Shown: positions 21,303-32,736 of the stretch, piece by piece
Position numbering within the stretch: position 1 is the first letter of the stretch
Layout of the letters: each line of letters starts with the position of its first letter
Made by a program: the position numbers and the translations under genes
The notes under the pieces: model-generated
What the model saw: the letters and a program-made list of their open reading frames with translations, nothing else
What the model was told of the DNA's origin: nothing
The model's database searches: none
From: Symbiodinium natans
Lineage: Eukaryota > Sar > Dinophyceae > Suessiales > Symbiodiniaceae
Direction of reading: 5' to 3'
Assembly (NCBI GenBank): GCA_905221605.1
Contig: CAJNDS010002287.1
Location: forward strand, 124,001 to 188,000
DNA: 64,000 nucleotides

Positions 21303-24290
21303 ACTATCTCTAGTGTTTTAGGAACCCCAACGCACGCCCGCCCTAACCGCCCCGCTCTCACCGCTCTCATCGCTCCGCTTCCCTATGTGCCCGAGTTACT
21401 CCCTAATCCAACACCAACCCTCACTCCCCCCTCCACAGTCACCCCCCCCACGCCCCCCACCCCACCCCACCCTCAACACCCCCACCCCACCCCCTACCTC
21501 CCCACGCCTACTCCGCCGCCCCTTCCCCACCATCTCCTTCCATGGTCCTCCCGCTCTCACCGCTCTCCCCCGCACCATCCCCACACCCCCTCCACCCGCC
21601 CCACCCTGCAACCCTGCAGCCTATTTGCTTCCTTCACTCCACTCCCCCGCACCCACCCACCCCATCCCCCACTCCCACCCCGCCCCCACCCCCCCCCCAC
21701 TCCCCTGTCCTCCGCCGGTGGGCCTCCAATCTTTAGTGTGTTAGGGGTTCCAATGCACGCCCGCCCTGACCGCTCTCCCCGTCACCGCTCTGATGCCTCC
21801 GCCTCCCCCTCCACTTCCCCCACTCCCCCACCCCCGCCCCCCCCCCCCCCTCGCCTGCCTGTTGGCCCCGACGACCCCCCCCCCCCCCCCCCCTCTCCCC
21901 CCCCCCCCCCCGGCCTAGCCCCACCCCCTACGCCGCTCCTCACCAATCTCGAGTCTTTCAGGGGTTCCAACGCACGCCCGCCCTGACCGCTCTCCCCGCT
22001 CCCACCCACCCCACCCCCCACTCCCACCCCGCCCCCACCCCCCCCCACTCCCCTGTCCTCCGCCTGTGGGCCTCCAATCTTTTGTGTTCTAGGGGTTCCC
22101 TGACCGCCCTCCACATGCCCAACCCTCACTCCCCCCTCCACAGTCACCCCCCCACCCCCCCACCCCCCTCACACGCAACGCCTACTCCGCTCCACCCGCC
22201 CCCCCCCCGACCCCCACCCGCCCCCACCTCCCCCCCACTCCCCTGTCCTCCGCCCGTAGGCCGAGCCCCACCCCCTACGCCGCTCCTGACCAATCTCTAG
22301 TGTTTAGGGGTTCCAATGCACGCCCGCCCTGACCGCTCTCCCCGCTCTCACCGCTCTCATCGCTCCGCTTCCCTATGCCCCCGAGTTCTCCCTAATCCAA
22401 CACCAACCCTCACTCCCCCCTCCACAGTCACCCCCCCCCGACCCCACGCCCCCCACCCCACCCCCGACACCCCCACCCCACTCACCCGCCGCCCCTTCCC
22501 CACCATCTTTTTTTTAGCCCCCCGCACCCACCCGCCCCCACCCCCCACTCCCACCCCGCCCCCACCCCCCCCCCACTCCCCTGTCCTCTGTGTGTGGGCC
22601 TCCAATCTTCAGTATTTTTCCAACGCCCGCCCTGACCGCCCTCCCCTCTCAGCACTCTCATCCCTCCGCCTCCCCCTCCACTTCCCCTCTCACCCCCCAC
22701 TCCCCCACCCCCGCCCCCCCCCCCCGCCCCCCCCACTCCCCTATCCCTGCCTGTAACCCCCCCCTCTCCCCCCCCTCTACCCCCCCCTCTACCCCCCCTC
22801 TACCCCCCTTTCCGACTGTAGGTCTAGCCCCACCCCCTGCGCCACTCCTGACCAATCTCTTGGGTTCCAACGCAGGCCCGCTGACGGCTCCCCCCCCCTC
22901 TACCCCCCCTCTACCCCCCCCTCCCCGCCCCCACCTCCCCCCTACTCCCCTGTCCGCGCCCCACCCCCGACGCCGCTCCTGACCAATCTCGAGTGTTTTA
23001 GTGTTTTAGGGGTTCCAATGCACGGCCGCCCTGACCGCTCCCCGCTCTCACCGCTGTGCCCGAGTTACTCCCTTTTCCAACACCAACCCTCACCCCCCTC
23101 CACAGTCACCCCCCCCCACCCCACCCCCCCCACCCTCACTCCACTCCCCCGCACCCCACCCCCCACTCCCACCCCGCCCCCACCCCCCCCCACTCCCCTG
23201 TCCTCCGCCTGTGGGCCTCCAATCTTTAGTGTTTCAGGGGTTCCAATGCACGCCCGCCCTGACCGCCCTCCCCGCTCCGCCTCCCTATCCGCAAGAGAAA
23301 AAAATGGTCCTCCCAGCCCCCACACACCCCGCCCCCACCCCCCCCACCCCCCCACCCCCCGCACACGCCCCCCACCCTTCCTTCCACTCCCCCACCCACT
23401 CCTCCCCCACCCGCCCCCCACCCCCCCCCCTCTCTGTCACTACCCCCTCCCCACCCCACCCTCTGCCTATACCCATCCACCCACTCTCCACTTGAAAATC
23501 TGGGAGGGGCTGCTGGGGGGGTCTGCTGGGGGCGGGGGGGCTGGGGGGCTGGGGGGGTCTGGCGGGGATCTGGGGGGGATTGGGAGGATCTGGGATCTGG
23601 GGGGGGATCTCGAGTGTTTGAAGGATTCCAGTCCATGCCCGCCCTGCACCGCTCTCACCGCTCTCATCACTCCCCCTCCCTATGCCCCCCAGTCCACCCC
23701 TGCCTGACACCAACTCCGCCCCCTCCCCCACCCCCCCACCCCCCCCATCCCTTCCCTAATCCCCCTCCCCCACCCCCCACCCCCTAGGCTTGCCCCCCTG
23801 CCCCCCCCTCCCCCACCCCCCGACCCCCCCCATCCCTTCCCTCCTAGGCCCCTACCCCCTAGCCCCTGACAAATCTCTAGCCCTGCCTTCCGCCCCCAAC
23901 TCCACCAACCCTCGACGGTCACCTCCCCTGTCCAGCTCCACCCTGCCTTCCGCCCCAACCCTCTCACCAGAGCTGGTCAAATGAGTCAGGCCCCCCTTTC
24001 CGCCGCCCCCACCCTCTCCAACCCTCACCAACCCTCCCCAGCCCTCATCATTACCCCCTCCCACCATCGTGCACCATCCGACCGCCCCCCCACTCTCACC
24101 GCTCTCATCGCTTCTTCATCTCTATGCCCCCCAGCCCTGCCTTCCGCCCCCAACTCCCTAATCCGACACCAACCCTCTACCGTCACCCCCCACACCCCCC
24201 ACCCCTTTCCACCCCCACCCACCCACCCCCCCCGCCCCCGCCCCCCCCCGCCTGCCCGCGCTCCACCCTGCCTTCCGCCCCAATGCGACT
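19056..24290. repeat. C-rich, strand-asymmetric satellite
   Basis: About 5.2 kb consists mainly of CCCC, CCCA and CTCC words with very little G on the plus strand. A diverged unit is anchored by ttttaggggttcc followed by caatgcacgcccgccctgac, seen near 21165, 21323, 21750, 21967, 22313, 23015 and 23243. A 52-base C-run fills 21250-21301. A short G-rich island with ggatctgggg words interrupts at 23500-23610. Long Pro/His frames on plus and Gly frames on minus result from this composition and are not called as genes. Confidence 0.9.
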
Positions 24291-24970
24291 GTCTTGGGTC
24301 TGGGGTCGGCGGCACTGGCGGTAGCCATTAAATAATTAGTCTTGCTTTTTTCTTTGTTCTACCGCATGAGGCGAGTGCTTGTCAGTCTGCGTTCTTCATT
24401 ACCTCTATTGCCTCTGTATTGCCGTCTGCAGCCTCGCTGCATGTGCTGGGAGTTGACGCGGCCATACTGATCCGGCTTCAGGATGCCTTCTTGGTAGAGA
24501 CCTGACACACCCCAAAAAGCCTTCAAAAGCCCTCAAATAGGCAACATCGTCCTCTTAGAGCGGCCTCTCGCAAATCCTCATAAGCTCCCTCAAGGTCTCC
24601 ACCGAAGTTCCACAACAATGCTTGTTAGAGCACCTCCGTGGTTGTGACGACGCTAAAAGAGGGGCCATTTTCAAAGGATGTCTTAAAAAGGATGTCTCCC
24701 CACTATCTGAACCATCTCCGGTGCTCCCTCTCTCCTCCTCTCTCCCTCGGCTAAGAAAAGGTGCCTAAAGTGCAGGTATTCGCATCGAGGGCCTGCCAGG
24801 AAAGGGCATGGAATGCGCTTGGCGTTCTCCTCACGTTCGTCCTGCAGTGGGCAAAAGGCTTCCGTGAGCGAGCCCGAACACTCCAAGGGTTCAGCTTTGT
24901 TTCTGCCTTGCGCCTTAGGCGGTGAGACCTGCAGACAGCTTCAGCTGGCAATGTTGTGGCTTCTTATCGA
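24291..24970. other. No supported gene
   Basis: A minus-strand frame at 24683-24886 with IPCPFLAGPRCEYLHF looks briefly protein-like but has no splice or length support. Confidence 0.35.
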
Positions 24971-24974
24971 CCAG

Positions 24975-25112
24975 TTCAACCCCCCAAATTTCATCAAACC
25001 CCCCTCTACATCAACCCCCCATAAACCCCCCTAAACCCCCATAAACCCCCATGAACCCCCCTACATCCCCCAAAATATCATCAAACCCCCATACACCCCC
25101 ATAAACCCCCCC
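24975..25112. repeat. Degenerate ACCCCCATAA-type repeat
   Basis: Repeated aacccccataaacccccc and catcaaaccccc words, each about 10-12 bases, form a loose array just before a plus-strand exon. Confidence 0.75.
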
Positions 25113-25113
25113 T

Positions 25114-25260
25114 ACATCCGATTCTCAGAGCCCTTGAAGCTGTACATCGGCGACCTCCGGCACCGGCTCGCCGCCGCCCTTGCCATCGGGATGTGCCGCA
25201 AGGGCACCTGCTGCCAGCCTTCCCCAACAGTGCGGCGCCCAGGGATGGTCTCGATGATAT
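25114..25260 (+). CDS. Exon of unknown gene
   Basis: The frame SEPLKLYIGDLRHRLAAALA, then IGMCRKGTCCQPSPTVRRPG, has G or C at nearly every third position for 35 codons, a signature matched only by the best exons here. It starts close after a GATTCTCAG acceptor-like site and runs into a CATCTA microsatellite, so its donor is hidden near 25255. A later block at 25425-25560 (RARALRIKEDWEHSERLRLL) may be another exon. No domain is recognised, though CRKGTCC hints at a metal-binding turn. Confidence 0.42.
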
Positions 25261-25324
25261 GCACGTCTACACCTACATCTACATCTACATGCACATCTAC
25301 ATCTACACATATATATATATATAT

Positions 25325-25355
<31 letters not shown>

Positions 25356-25412
25356 TATTCATACATTCATATATATATATACATATATATATACATATAT
25401 ATATATATATGC
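25256..25412. repeat. Compound microsatellite (CATCTA, AT, TTTA)
   Basis: Hexamer-like acatctac repeats pass into AT dinucleotides, then seven TTTA units, then AT again. Confidence 0.92.
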
Positions 25413-26003
25413 CCGTCTCTTTGGATAGTTATGGAGGTGACAACGAGATGTGTTGGTGGCTTCAGCAATGCGCAATCATCAAGAGCCCGTGCTCTCCGAA
25501 TAAAGGAAGACTGGGAACACTCCGAAAGATTGCGATTGCTGGTGTGATTCTAGAAAAAAGGCGAGATGAATAGCATCAGGTGTGGATGACAACCAGCATT
25601 CCGAAATGGATGTAGCGAAGAGCCTTTCAATCATGAGGGAACACTGTTTTCGAAAAGATAAGTCTGTGGGGACCCGAATCTAAGCCTCTGATACTCTTAG
25701 GCCCCGGCAACGCCAGAATGCGCGCCATGGCAGATAGCAAGGTGCAGGCGTGGGTTCAGGCTGAACGTTGAGGAGAAGGTGCAGCGTCAAATGGGCCAGA
25801 GCTTTTGGGACCTAAAGGGGAGCAAACATTCACCCCTCCATCAGTGATCAGGCGCGCAGTCCACTACTACACTACTTGAATACGCAGCATGCGTGAGTCT
25901 GACTTGCCGACATGGAGTATGGCTCTTGTCTTTTCTTGCCTGGGCTGTGCCAGTTGCCAAGGGATAGTGCTCAAGCTTCTATCTCCGAGGATCTCAAAAA
26001 CGC

Positions 26004-26378
26004 CTATCCGTTCTCAGGGCTGCGGCGGAAGTACGTGGGCTGGTCAGGAGTCGTGCCGTCAATGGTCTTGCCCATGTAGCCATAGCCCGTCACGTCATCG
26101 GCCGATGGTTGCTTGCCCTCCCAGTCCAAGAACAGGACCCACACGAACAAGATCGGGAGGAAGATCAGGATGGCCTCCTGCTGGCTGATGGCATCCGACG
26201 CCTGGTCCGTTGCCAGCGCGGGCGCGGCCGGGAGTCCGGCCAGCACGGCAGCGGCCACCGCGGCCTCCTGGCCTCGCAGCTTGGGGCTCGAGCCCGGTGC
26301 CACGAAGGCCTGGTTCAAGGCCAGCAGCGCGCATGCCACCACGGCCGCCTTCAGCAGCGCCGTGGAGCGGCGCGCCAT
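26004..26378 (-). CDS. Nucleus-encoded plastid thylakoid protein with one membrane helix
   Basis: ATG at 26378 begins MARRSTALLKAAVVACALLA, a signal-peptide-like start, followed by NQAFVAP. A Phe at the signal cleavage point followed by a Ser/Pro-rich stretch is typical of dinoflagellate plastid leaders. A second hydrophobic stretch, AAVLAGLPAAPALA, ends in an AxA-type site like a thylakoid signal. The mature part of about 67 residues has one helix, EAILIFLPILFVWVLFLDW, and a polar tail DDVTGYGYMGKTIDGTTPDQ. Total length is 124 residues with very high third-position G/C. Size and topology fit a small photosystem or cytochrome b6f subunit, but I do not recognise which. An in-frame upstream extension of 26 codons is possible; I chose the start that puts the signal first. 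Confidence 0.72.
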   Translation of the reverse strand: MARRSTALLKAAVVACALLALNQAFVAPGSSPKLRGQEAAVAAAVLAGLPAAPALATDQASDAISQQEAILIFLPILFVWVLFLDWEGKQPSADDVTGYGYMGKTIDGTTPDQPTYFRRSPENG

Positions 26379-26399
26379 GGCGGAAGTCGCAACCTGGTG

Positions 26400-28950
26400 A
26401 TGAAAAATCGTCGTCCTCATGTCCAGAGCCAGAAGCATGGCCAGATGACTCAACACCCCGGCAAGCGCGTATCAACATGCATCAACACAGATTATTACAT
26501 CTATCAGCATGATGTCAACATATACTCTGCGACTGGAAAAGGACTGCCAGCACATCCCGGCGCATCCCCACTCTCTGCACACTGTTTTCCGGCTGTTGTG
26601 TGGATTCTGCATGACAGCAAGAACTCAACCAGAACATGCTCCTTTTTGCCTATGGCAGAATGCATGGGCGCAACGACCGTCCCAGTTGAGATGCGCTGCA
26701 AGCACGTGCGTTTAAACTACGGTGTCTTCTAGGTCCAAATGAAGGCAAACCTCTCGTGGCCCTCGTGTTCCAACGCATCTCTGCCCCTGTCGGAGCGGGA
26801 AAGCGGGAGATGGAATTTAGGAAGATGCTCACGACTGAAAGTTTAAACTCGAACTAAACCCTGATGCCATATGTTCTATTGCGCTTTGAGAATTTAGAGC
26901 TTGCATGTAACTTGCTGGAGGCACGGAAGTTGCGCCTGAGGCCACCGTTCGACGTGTTGAGCCCCGAGAATCCCAAGTACTACATCTCACGTGCGAAAGC
27001 CCAAGGACACGACCCCGGCGAAGCAAAATCGACATATCAACTCCCAAGTTTGACTCAACGAAGCCTGCGCCAGGGACACTAAAATCTTGAGGCTGGACAG
27101 TGACATCCATAAACCCAAGCCCCGCTTTCGAGCTCCTGGAATGCCTGTGAAAATGGGAAACCTGGTGGAGGCCAGGGGGTGAAACTTGCAATGGTCCGTG
27201 GTCGGATGCTCGGGGGCTTGCGGGGGTTTTTGGGGTCGGCCTTCGGACTTTGGAGTTTTGCTTGTCGTGTTGCAACTGATAAAAAGCGAAAAGACTTGCG
27301 CTTGCGTCAGGTGTTGCTCTGTGCTGGTTTGTCCGGGGGAGACAGGGAAAAGGGGCCAATGCTTCTTAGGTTGAAGATCCACGGTTTCTGTGGTTTGGCC
27401 TCCTGTAATTCACACACCCCCCTCCACCGAACACACGAGGCCGTCTGGCTTTTCAGGGTTTCAACGTGAGGGTACAAGGAAGATCCAACTTGGCAGCTTT
27501 ATGACAAGGATGTCTTCGGTTGATCCAAAAGGACTTTTCGGGTGGTTTCCTAAAGGCGTAACCGGTGGAGGGGGGCTTCCACATGCAACTGGGCCACTTG
27601 AGGGCAAATACGTGCGAGTCTTGCGGGAAGGAAAACGTCGGCTCCGTGCACTGTGAGAGCTCAGAGCGCTCACACCCTTCACCACGAATCACAAGGGCTC
27701 TGGAACCTCTTTGCAAGGCGCGCCATCCCCCTCGAACAGGAAGAACAGGAAGGTTCCAGCGCTGAACCGAACCGGGAACCGCTCAGCAAACCGAACCGCT
27801 CCTTTCAACCGAACCGCTCCCTTCCACACAGAATTTAAGGTTTTATTGCCTAGGGCTTAGCCATATCATTTCATTGTACAGGGTTTCTTTGAAGCTGCAT
27901 GAATGAGAGCTGCCTCTCTTTTCAAGAGTCCAAGCAACTTATTGGCCATGGGCGGGAGGGATGTCCATGCAACATTTTATCACAGAAAACAGACTTTTAA
28001 AAAAATAGTGTATATTGATGCATATGTAAAACACGGATAAGAATATGAGTGTAAAGTCTATATAGAAGTGGGGGGGGGTGCGCCTCGGAGTTGTACCGAA
28101 CCGAAGTCACAGGGAGAATTTAGGGGGGGATTCTTCTTATGGGGGAAGGGGTTGACTACCGAAGGGTCCTTCTCCGAATCCGAAAGAAAGTGTCCCCTTA
28201 AGACCCTGGAGGCCTCTCTCGAGAGCTCGACTCGTTTCCCTCCCGCGTGGTTCATTAACTGCTTCGGCCCCTTCGAGTGGTGCACTCATTTAGAGGCCGT
28301 TGAGGTATTGAATGACTCCACGACCTCTCCGTCCGGAGTTCTTTTTCTGCTGGGGAGGGGGAGGGGTGGAGAGTTTTTTGGGTTCAGGGTTGAGCCGCAC
28401 AAGTTAAGCGCAGAAAGAGGGTCCAATTCAGCCTGCTGGGTGAACTGGAGCACGGCACCGCAGCTTCTTTTATCTTGGGGTGGGCCCGATCTGTCGCTGC
28501 TTGGAGGGTGCTGAAGCTGCGGGGCTTGGGTTGAAACAAGCCATCTGGCCGGACTCTCGCCCAAGGTTCCAGGGACACGGAGAACTTGATGGTGCCCTTC
28601 ATGGTGTCATGTGGGGTTCGCAACACTTGTGGTGTGGTGTAGGGGCCTCTGCTCATCATCTAACCCTAAGCGCTTAGGAGCTAATTCAGACACGTCACCC
28701 CTTCATCTCAAACTCCGCAAAGCCCTAAGCCGCCCCTCCCCTCATGCTAAGAAACGCTAAGGGTGGAGCTAGTGAGACAAGGTCCATTGATCTGCGTGCC
28801 CGGGATCCCACTGTTGTTCGATTAAAACGAAACGCCGCCAGCTCGCCCCCGCGGCATGCATCTCGCGGGCTGCGGAACGGGACGCGCTCTCGTGCTTTGA
28901 AAAGATGCCTCTTTAAGTGGTCTGCAAAGGTTATGAGATGTTATGAGGCT
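26400..28950. other. Sparse spacer
   Basis: Many frames are open but none has steady third-position bias or natural composition. A small cluster of accgaaccgctcc words sits at 27755-27825. A long G-run lies at 28068-28078. I see no gene that can be supported. Confidence 0.4.
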
Positions 28951-29689
28951 GTGGGGCTAGCGGAATTGGCAAGGGTCCGTGTTGGGCCCCAATCCCCCCT
29001 TCAACAACATGAAGCCCGTGGCCGCCTCTACGCCTACGCCGGGCCCCTTAAGCTCCTTATATAAGCCCCTTAGAGTGCCGCCTCTCAACTTTTCAACTTT
29101 CCTCCTCAGCTTTGCGGGACCGCTGCCTTTTCTCAGACGGGCCCCCGGTCCCCCACGCGAGGGATGGCACCCGGGGGCGCAGGTGGCCCGCGGGAGGATG
29201 GAATACCTCGGTCTCACTTCGGGTTCTTTTTGTTGGAGCATATCCAGGAGAAGAATTCCGGTGTCTCTGAAGAACATAATGCAGAGAAAACTGCTCTCGC
29301 TCTGATCTCACTGATGCATGGAGCTCGCGGAAGCCGCGTCAGGATGGACCCCGCGAGCACTTGGCCCAAAAATCCGAAACCGCAACTAGAGCGCAACAGC
29401 CGCGCAGAAAGAAAGCTCCAGCTTCAAACTCTTCCGGCTGTGTGGGGGCCGCCTCGGGAGGATGGCGCAGGCGACACGCCGCGAACGGACTGCGCCTCGG
29501 TGCCACCAACAAGTCTCGCCGAGTCGCGCCTTGCACACCTCTACGCCCGTGCCTCTACACCGTGCCTCTACACCGTGCCTCTGCTGTGCGGGCGGTGAGT
29601 CATGGCCAAAAAACACTCTGAGCAAAAAAATCACCCACAACGATCCGCCAGCCCCTTATGAGCCTTCACCCCCCCCCCCCGCCCCCCCG

Positions 29690-29805
29690 CAAAAGAAGGG
29701 CCGCGGCCGGGGAGGGGCCGAAGGAGCCCATGGACTTGACGCCCGGCGGCATCGGTGGGGGCGGCGGCGGCCCACCCAGTGGGAGGGCCTTGCCCCCGAC
29801 CTGAG
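29690..29805 (+). CDS. Possible Gly/Pro-rich exon
   Basis: The frame AAAGEGPKEPMDLTPGGIGG, followed by a Gly run and PPSGRALPPT, has G or C at almost every third position and ends at a stop near 29803. A C-terminal exon is conceivable. Local G/C composition is high in all frames, so the support is weak. Confidence 0.27.
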
Positions 29806-29990
29806 AAGGAACTTCGGAGAAACCTTTTGCTCTCTTTCTTTTCTTGCCAAGGCGACACACCTTGTTTTTAGGGCCACGTGGGTTTTGGGGTTGGGGGTTT
29901 GAGCAAAAGGCATTCAGGAAGGGCTTCTTCTTCTGAGGAGCTTGGGACGTTGGCCCAGATGGGAACTGAGGCTCTCGGCCGTTCTGAAGG

Positions 29991-30690
29991 TTGGGATTCC
30001 GGAAGCTCCTCGGAGGGACACTTTGTGAGACTTTCACTGCCGGGGCTCTGATGTTGGGCATCATTGCTTCCCTGTTGCTGGGCAATGTGTACCCTGGGAA
30101 CTTCTGGAACCTGGCCTTTGGCTCCCGCCGACCCTGGCGGCGATTCCTTCGGAAGAAACCTCGGCAACAGGGTGGCGTGGCAAGGCGTCCGTTCAGGCCA
30201 CTAGGGGCTCAGGCCTTGATGGCAGGTTGTGGCGATGCTTTTGACTTGAAAGGACTGGCATGTACATGCGACGCTGTCAATAGCTGGGGGAGGTTGGGAC
30301 CCTCCTTGTTGCAATGTGACCACCACATCAAGACAAAGCAAGCTGATTTCATCTCAGGCCCTGGAACGCCGGCCGCGCCACAGGAGGCTTTGCCGACCTC
30401 GGCAGAGAGGCGCCCTCGACTCTTCGGGGGGGGGGGGGGGGGGGTTGTGGAATGCTTGTCATGTCGGACATCCTAATCACAAGTGGTCACATCGATTCAA
30501 GATCTGTGCCCCCAGCGGTGGCGGAGGCGGAGCATTCTTGGGCGGATTCCTTGGAGGATCTCAGCAACTTTTGAAACTTTCCGTCTGCTGCGTGGCATTT
30601 GGAGTATGCGCTCTCTCCGTGCTTGTGCTCGCCAAGCACCCGTCTCCAGAGCGGCGCTTCCCATGGAGAAGAATGATCGTAACATGTCGC
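29991..30690 (+). CDS. Possible exons of a membrane protein
   Basis: At 29991-30190 the frame reads ETFTAGALMLGIIASLLLGN with VYPGNFWNLAFGSRRPWRR, one hydrophobic helix followed by basic residues. At 30510-30660 a second block reads LLKLSVCCVAFGVCALSVLV then LAKHPSPERRF, again a helix plus basic tail. Both lie on plus with moderate third-position bias, separated by a G-run at 30427-30444. They may belong to one multi-pass protein. Other frames are open too, so this remains a suggestion. Confidence 0.3.
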
Positions 30691-31166
30691 AACAGTAGAC
30701 TAAAATATGTCAGAGTGAAATCGCCCATTTACTCATATGCACCAAAAAACTCTGCAAACCACAAACCGTCGCAAACAATAATCACAAACCCGAAACTTCA
30801 AAACGCCCGTGTTGCCTGGGCGGCGCCAGCGGAAGTGCCGGCTTCTTCGCAGGCGCTTTCCGCGTCTTGAGGCCCACGTCGTTCTGGCATTGGTGGAGCT
30901 TGCAAGGCGGCCCCGCGGCCCTTTGCACTAAGGAACTCAGGCCCGTGTTGCCCCCTCACGGGCCTTGCGAATACGGCTTTGCAGGAAATCGCCACCCACC
31001 AGCCGCCGTCGTATCTCGAACCTCAGATGAAAATGGGAGATCTAAAAAAACTTCTCAAAAATCATAACATATTCTAACTTCATGCTGGACTCTTAGAGTA
31101 AGCCCCCCCCCCCCATTATAAAGGCTTCTTTTTAAAAAAAAAGCGGGGGGGGGGAGGGCCGGGCCC

Positions 31167-31202
31167 GGGGATCTGGGGATCTGGGGATCTGGGGATCTGG
31201 GG
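31167..31202. repeat. GGGGATCT octamer repeat
   Basis: Four tandem GGGGATCT units. Similar ggatctgggg words appear in the G-rich island at 23560-23610. Confidence 0.9.
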
Positions 31203-31489
31203 CCCGTGGCTTTCGCAGCTCGACGACCGTGGTCACGGCGCCTCGGATAACCTGCAGAGGGGGCGGCTGAAGGGGCGGTTCTTGCTGCTTTTCAGGGGGG
31301 CTCTTTGGGTTTTTTATAACGTTCAAAACCCGGAATGCCCCCCGGAATGCGGTTTGCTGTTCTCAGGGGGCCTTTTTTGGTACGTGGGAGCGCATTGAGA
31401 CAGAGATAGACAGAGCTTGTCAAAAGAAGAGCTTTGTGAATGCAAGAAGCTTTCAGCTGGCAATAGCATGCAAAGACCGAAGCCCTTCC

Positions 31490-31640
31490 CTTCGTGTTCA
31501 GCAGCTTCAGAGGGCGAAAAGGCCTCCAAGACGAACAATGCGAGGCACACGCCGATGATGCAAGCGTAGGCCCAGTGCTGCTCCTGCTCTTTCCAAGGGC
31601 CCCAGCACTGACACAGAAGTACAACAGGACCCACTGTTCG
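31490..31640 (-). CDS. Exon of a membrane protein
   Basis: The minus strand reads WGPWKEQEQHWAYACIIGVC, continuing LALFVLEAFSPSEAAEHEG. The hydrophobic core is long enough for one membrane helix, and third positions are strongly G/C in this block only. A GTGTCAG acceptor precedes it. The frame stays open to 31323 but loses its bias after about 31490, so a donor probably lies there. No family is recognised. Confidence 0.42.
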
Positions 31641-31949
31641 AGCCCCACACGCTGCGCAGCGGTCTAAAGAGAGCAGCTTTGTGTGTCATGCGGCCTCAAC
31701 TCGCTGGAACTTGGTGCTGTAGGTGAGATTGAGTACCACCTCGATTGGAGATGGCTGGAGGGGGGAGGCTGGGCCTCTCAGAGTAGAGACTTGTTACAAG
31801 CTTCTTATTCTTAGATGGGCGATTGCACGGCCAAGTACACTCACACCTCGCGGGGATCCAGTCCCCTTCTATTTTACGCTGTTGGGAATACCACCGGGGT
31901 CAGTTCCTAGCAACGGCAAGCAGCCCCGCTGAAGTTGGAACCCCAGAAA

Positions 31950-32023
31950 GATGCAAAGCATACTGAGAGTTAGTTTCTTTTTGCACGTGCAAAAGAAACT
32001 AACTCTCAGTACGCCTTTGCATC
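31950..32023. repeat. Near-perfect 74-bp palindrome (hairpin)
   Basis: Arms of about 36 bases meet at GCACGTGC (31983-31990). The left arm gatgcaaag, tactgagagttagtttcttt is mirrored by the right arm aaagaaactaactctcagta, gcctttgcatc with one single-base bulge on each side and one mismatch. Confidence 0.92.
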
Positions 32024-32735
32024 TGCCATCTTCACGGCACACTGCTCTTTCCGGCTGGGCTGTTTGGGAGTCTGGGGGCTCGGGGTCCGGACCCCGTGAC
32101 GGCTTTAGGGATTTTTAGGGCTGGGCCATCTTCCGGCTCTGTGCTCTTTCTACAACCCTCCCCAGAGGTTTAGGGGTTTTTTGATTTTAGGGAGGAGCTT
32201 CGAGCCGTTCTATATCCCAAAAGCATCCTTGAAGAAACGGAAGGCCTGGCATGCAATCGATGTCGCCGAAGCCTCAGAAAGATGATGCCGTTGACGGACG
32301 GGGGTCCAAAACAAGCAGTCGTCTTCGCGGACTCGCCATAAATGAGTTTTTTTTTCGGTTGTGGGCTGAGAAGGGCCAGGGCATGTCCTCCCAAGTCTTT
32401 CTCTCTCTGGAACATTCCGTCTGAACCATCCTCTCACAAGTGCTGGCACCTCAGCTATGGCCCTATGGCTCCGGCAATGTATGGCCCTATGGCTCCGGCA
32501 ATGTAGGGCGACATCAGCGTCACTTGGTAGACCCATTCCGGCGCCACCCAGCCAACATCCTTCCCCCAAAGCAGAGAGAGAGAGAGAACCAGCTGGCCCA
32601 GGCCAAAGAGAAAAGCGAACGCGACATTCGGTAAACACGCAACCGCAAAAGAACCTAGAGGCTCAATGCGAAAACGCGACAAGCTCCAGGAGAAGAAAAG
32701 CATGGTCATTTCCTGCCGCTGAAATCTTCGTTTCA
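32024..32735. other. Spacer with a short tandem duplication
   Basis: A 24-base unit (tatggccctatggctccggc plus aatg) is repeated twice at 32456-32503. No exon is supported. Confidence 0.5.
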
Positions 32736-32736
32736 A

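Noticed and set aside
18328-23731. Frames of 100-587 codons rich in Pro/His or Gly
   Set aside because: They follow directly from C-rich or G-rich composition, overlap on both strands and lack natural residue diversity.
18327-24290. Collagen-, extensin- or antifreeze-like protein
   Set aside because: No regular residue repeat survives the indels, and frames shift from unit to unit.
24683-24886. Zinc-finger-like frame with IPCPFLAGPRC
   Set aside because: The Cys/His spacing does not fit a CCCH or C2H2 motif, and there is no second finger.
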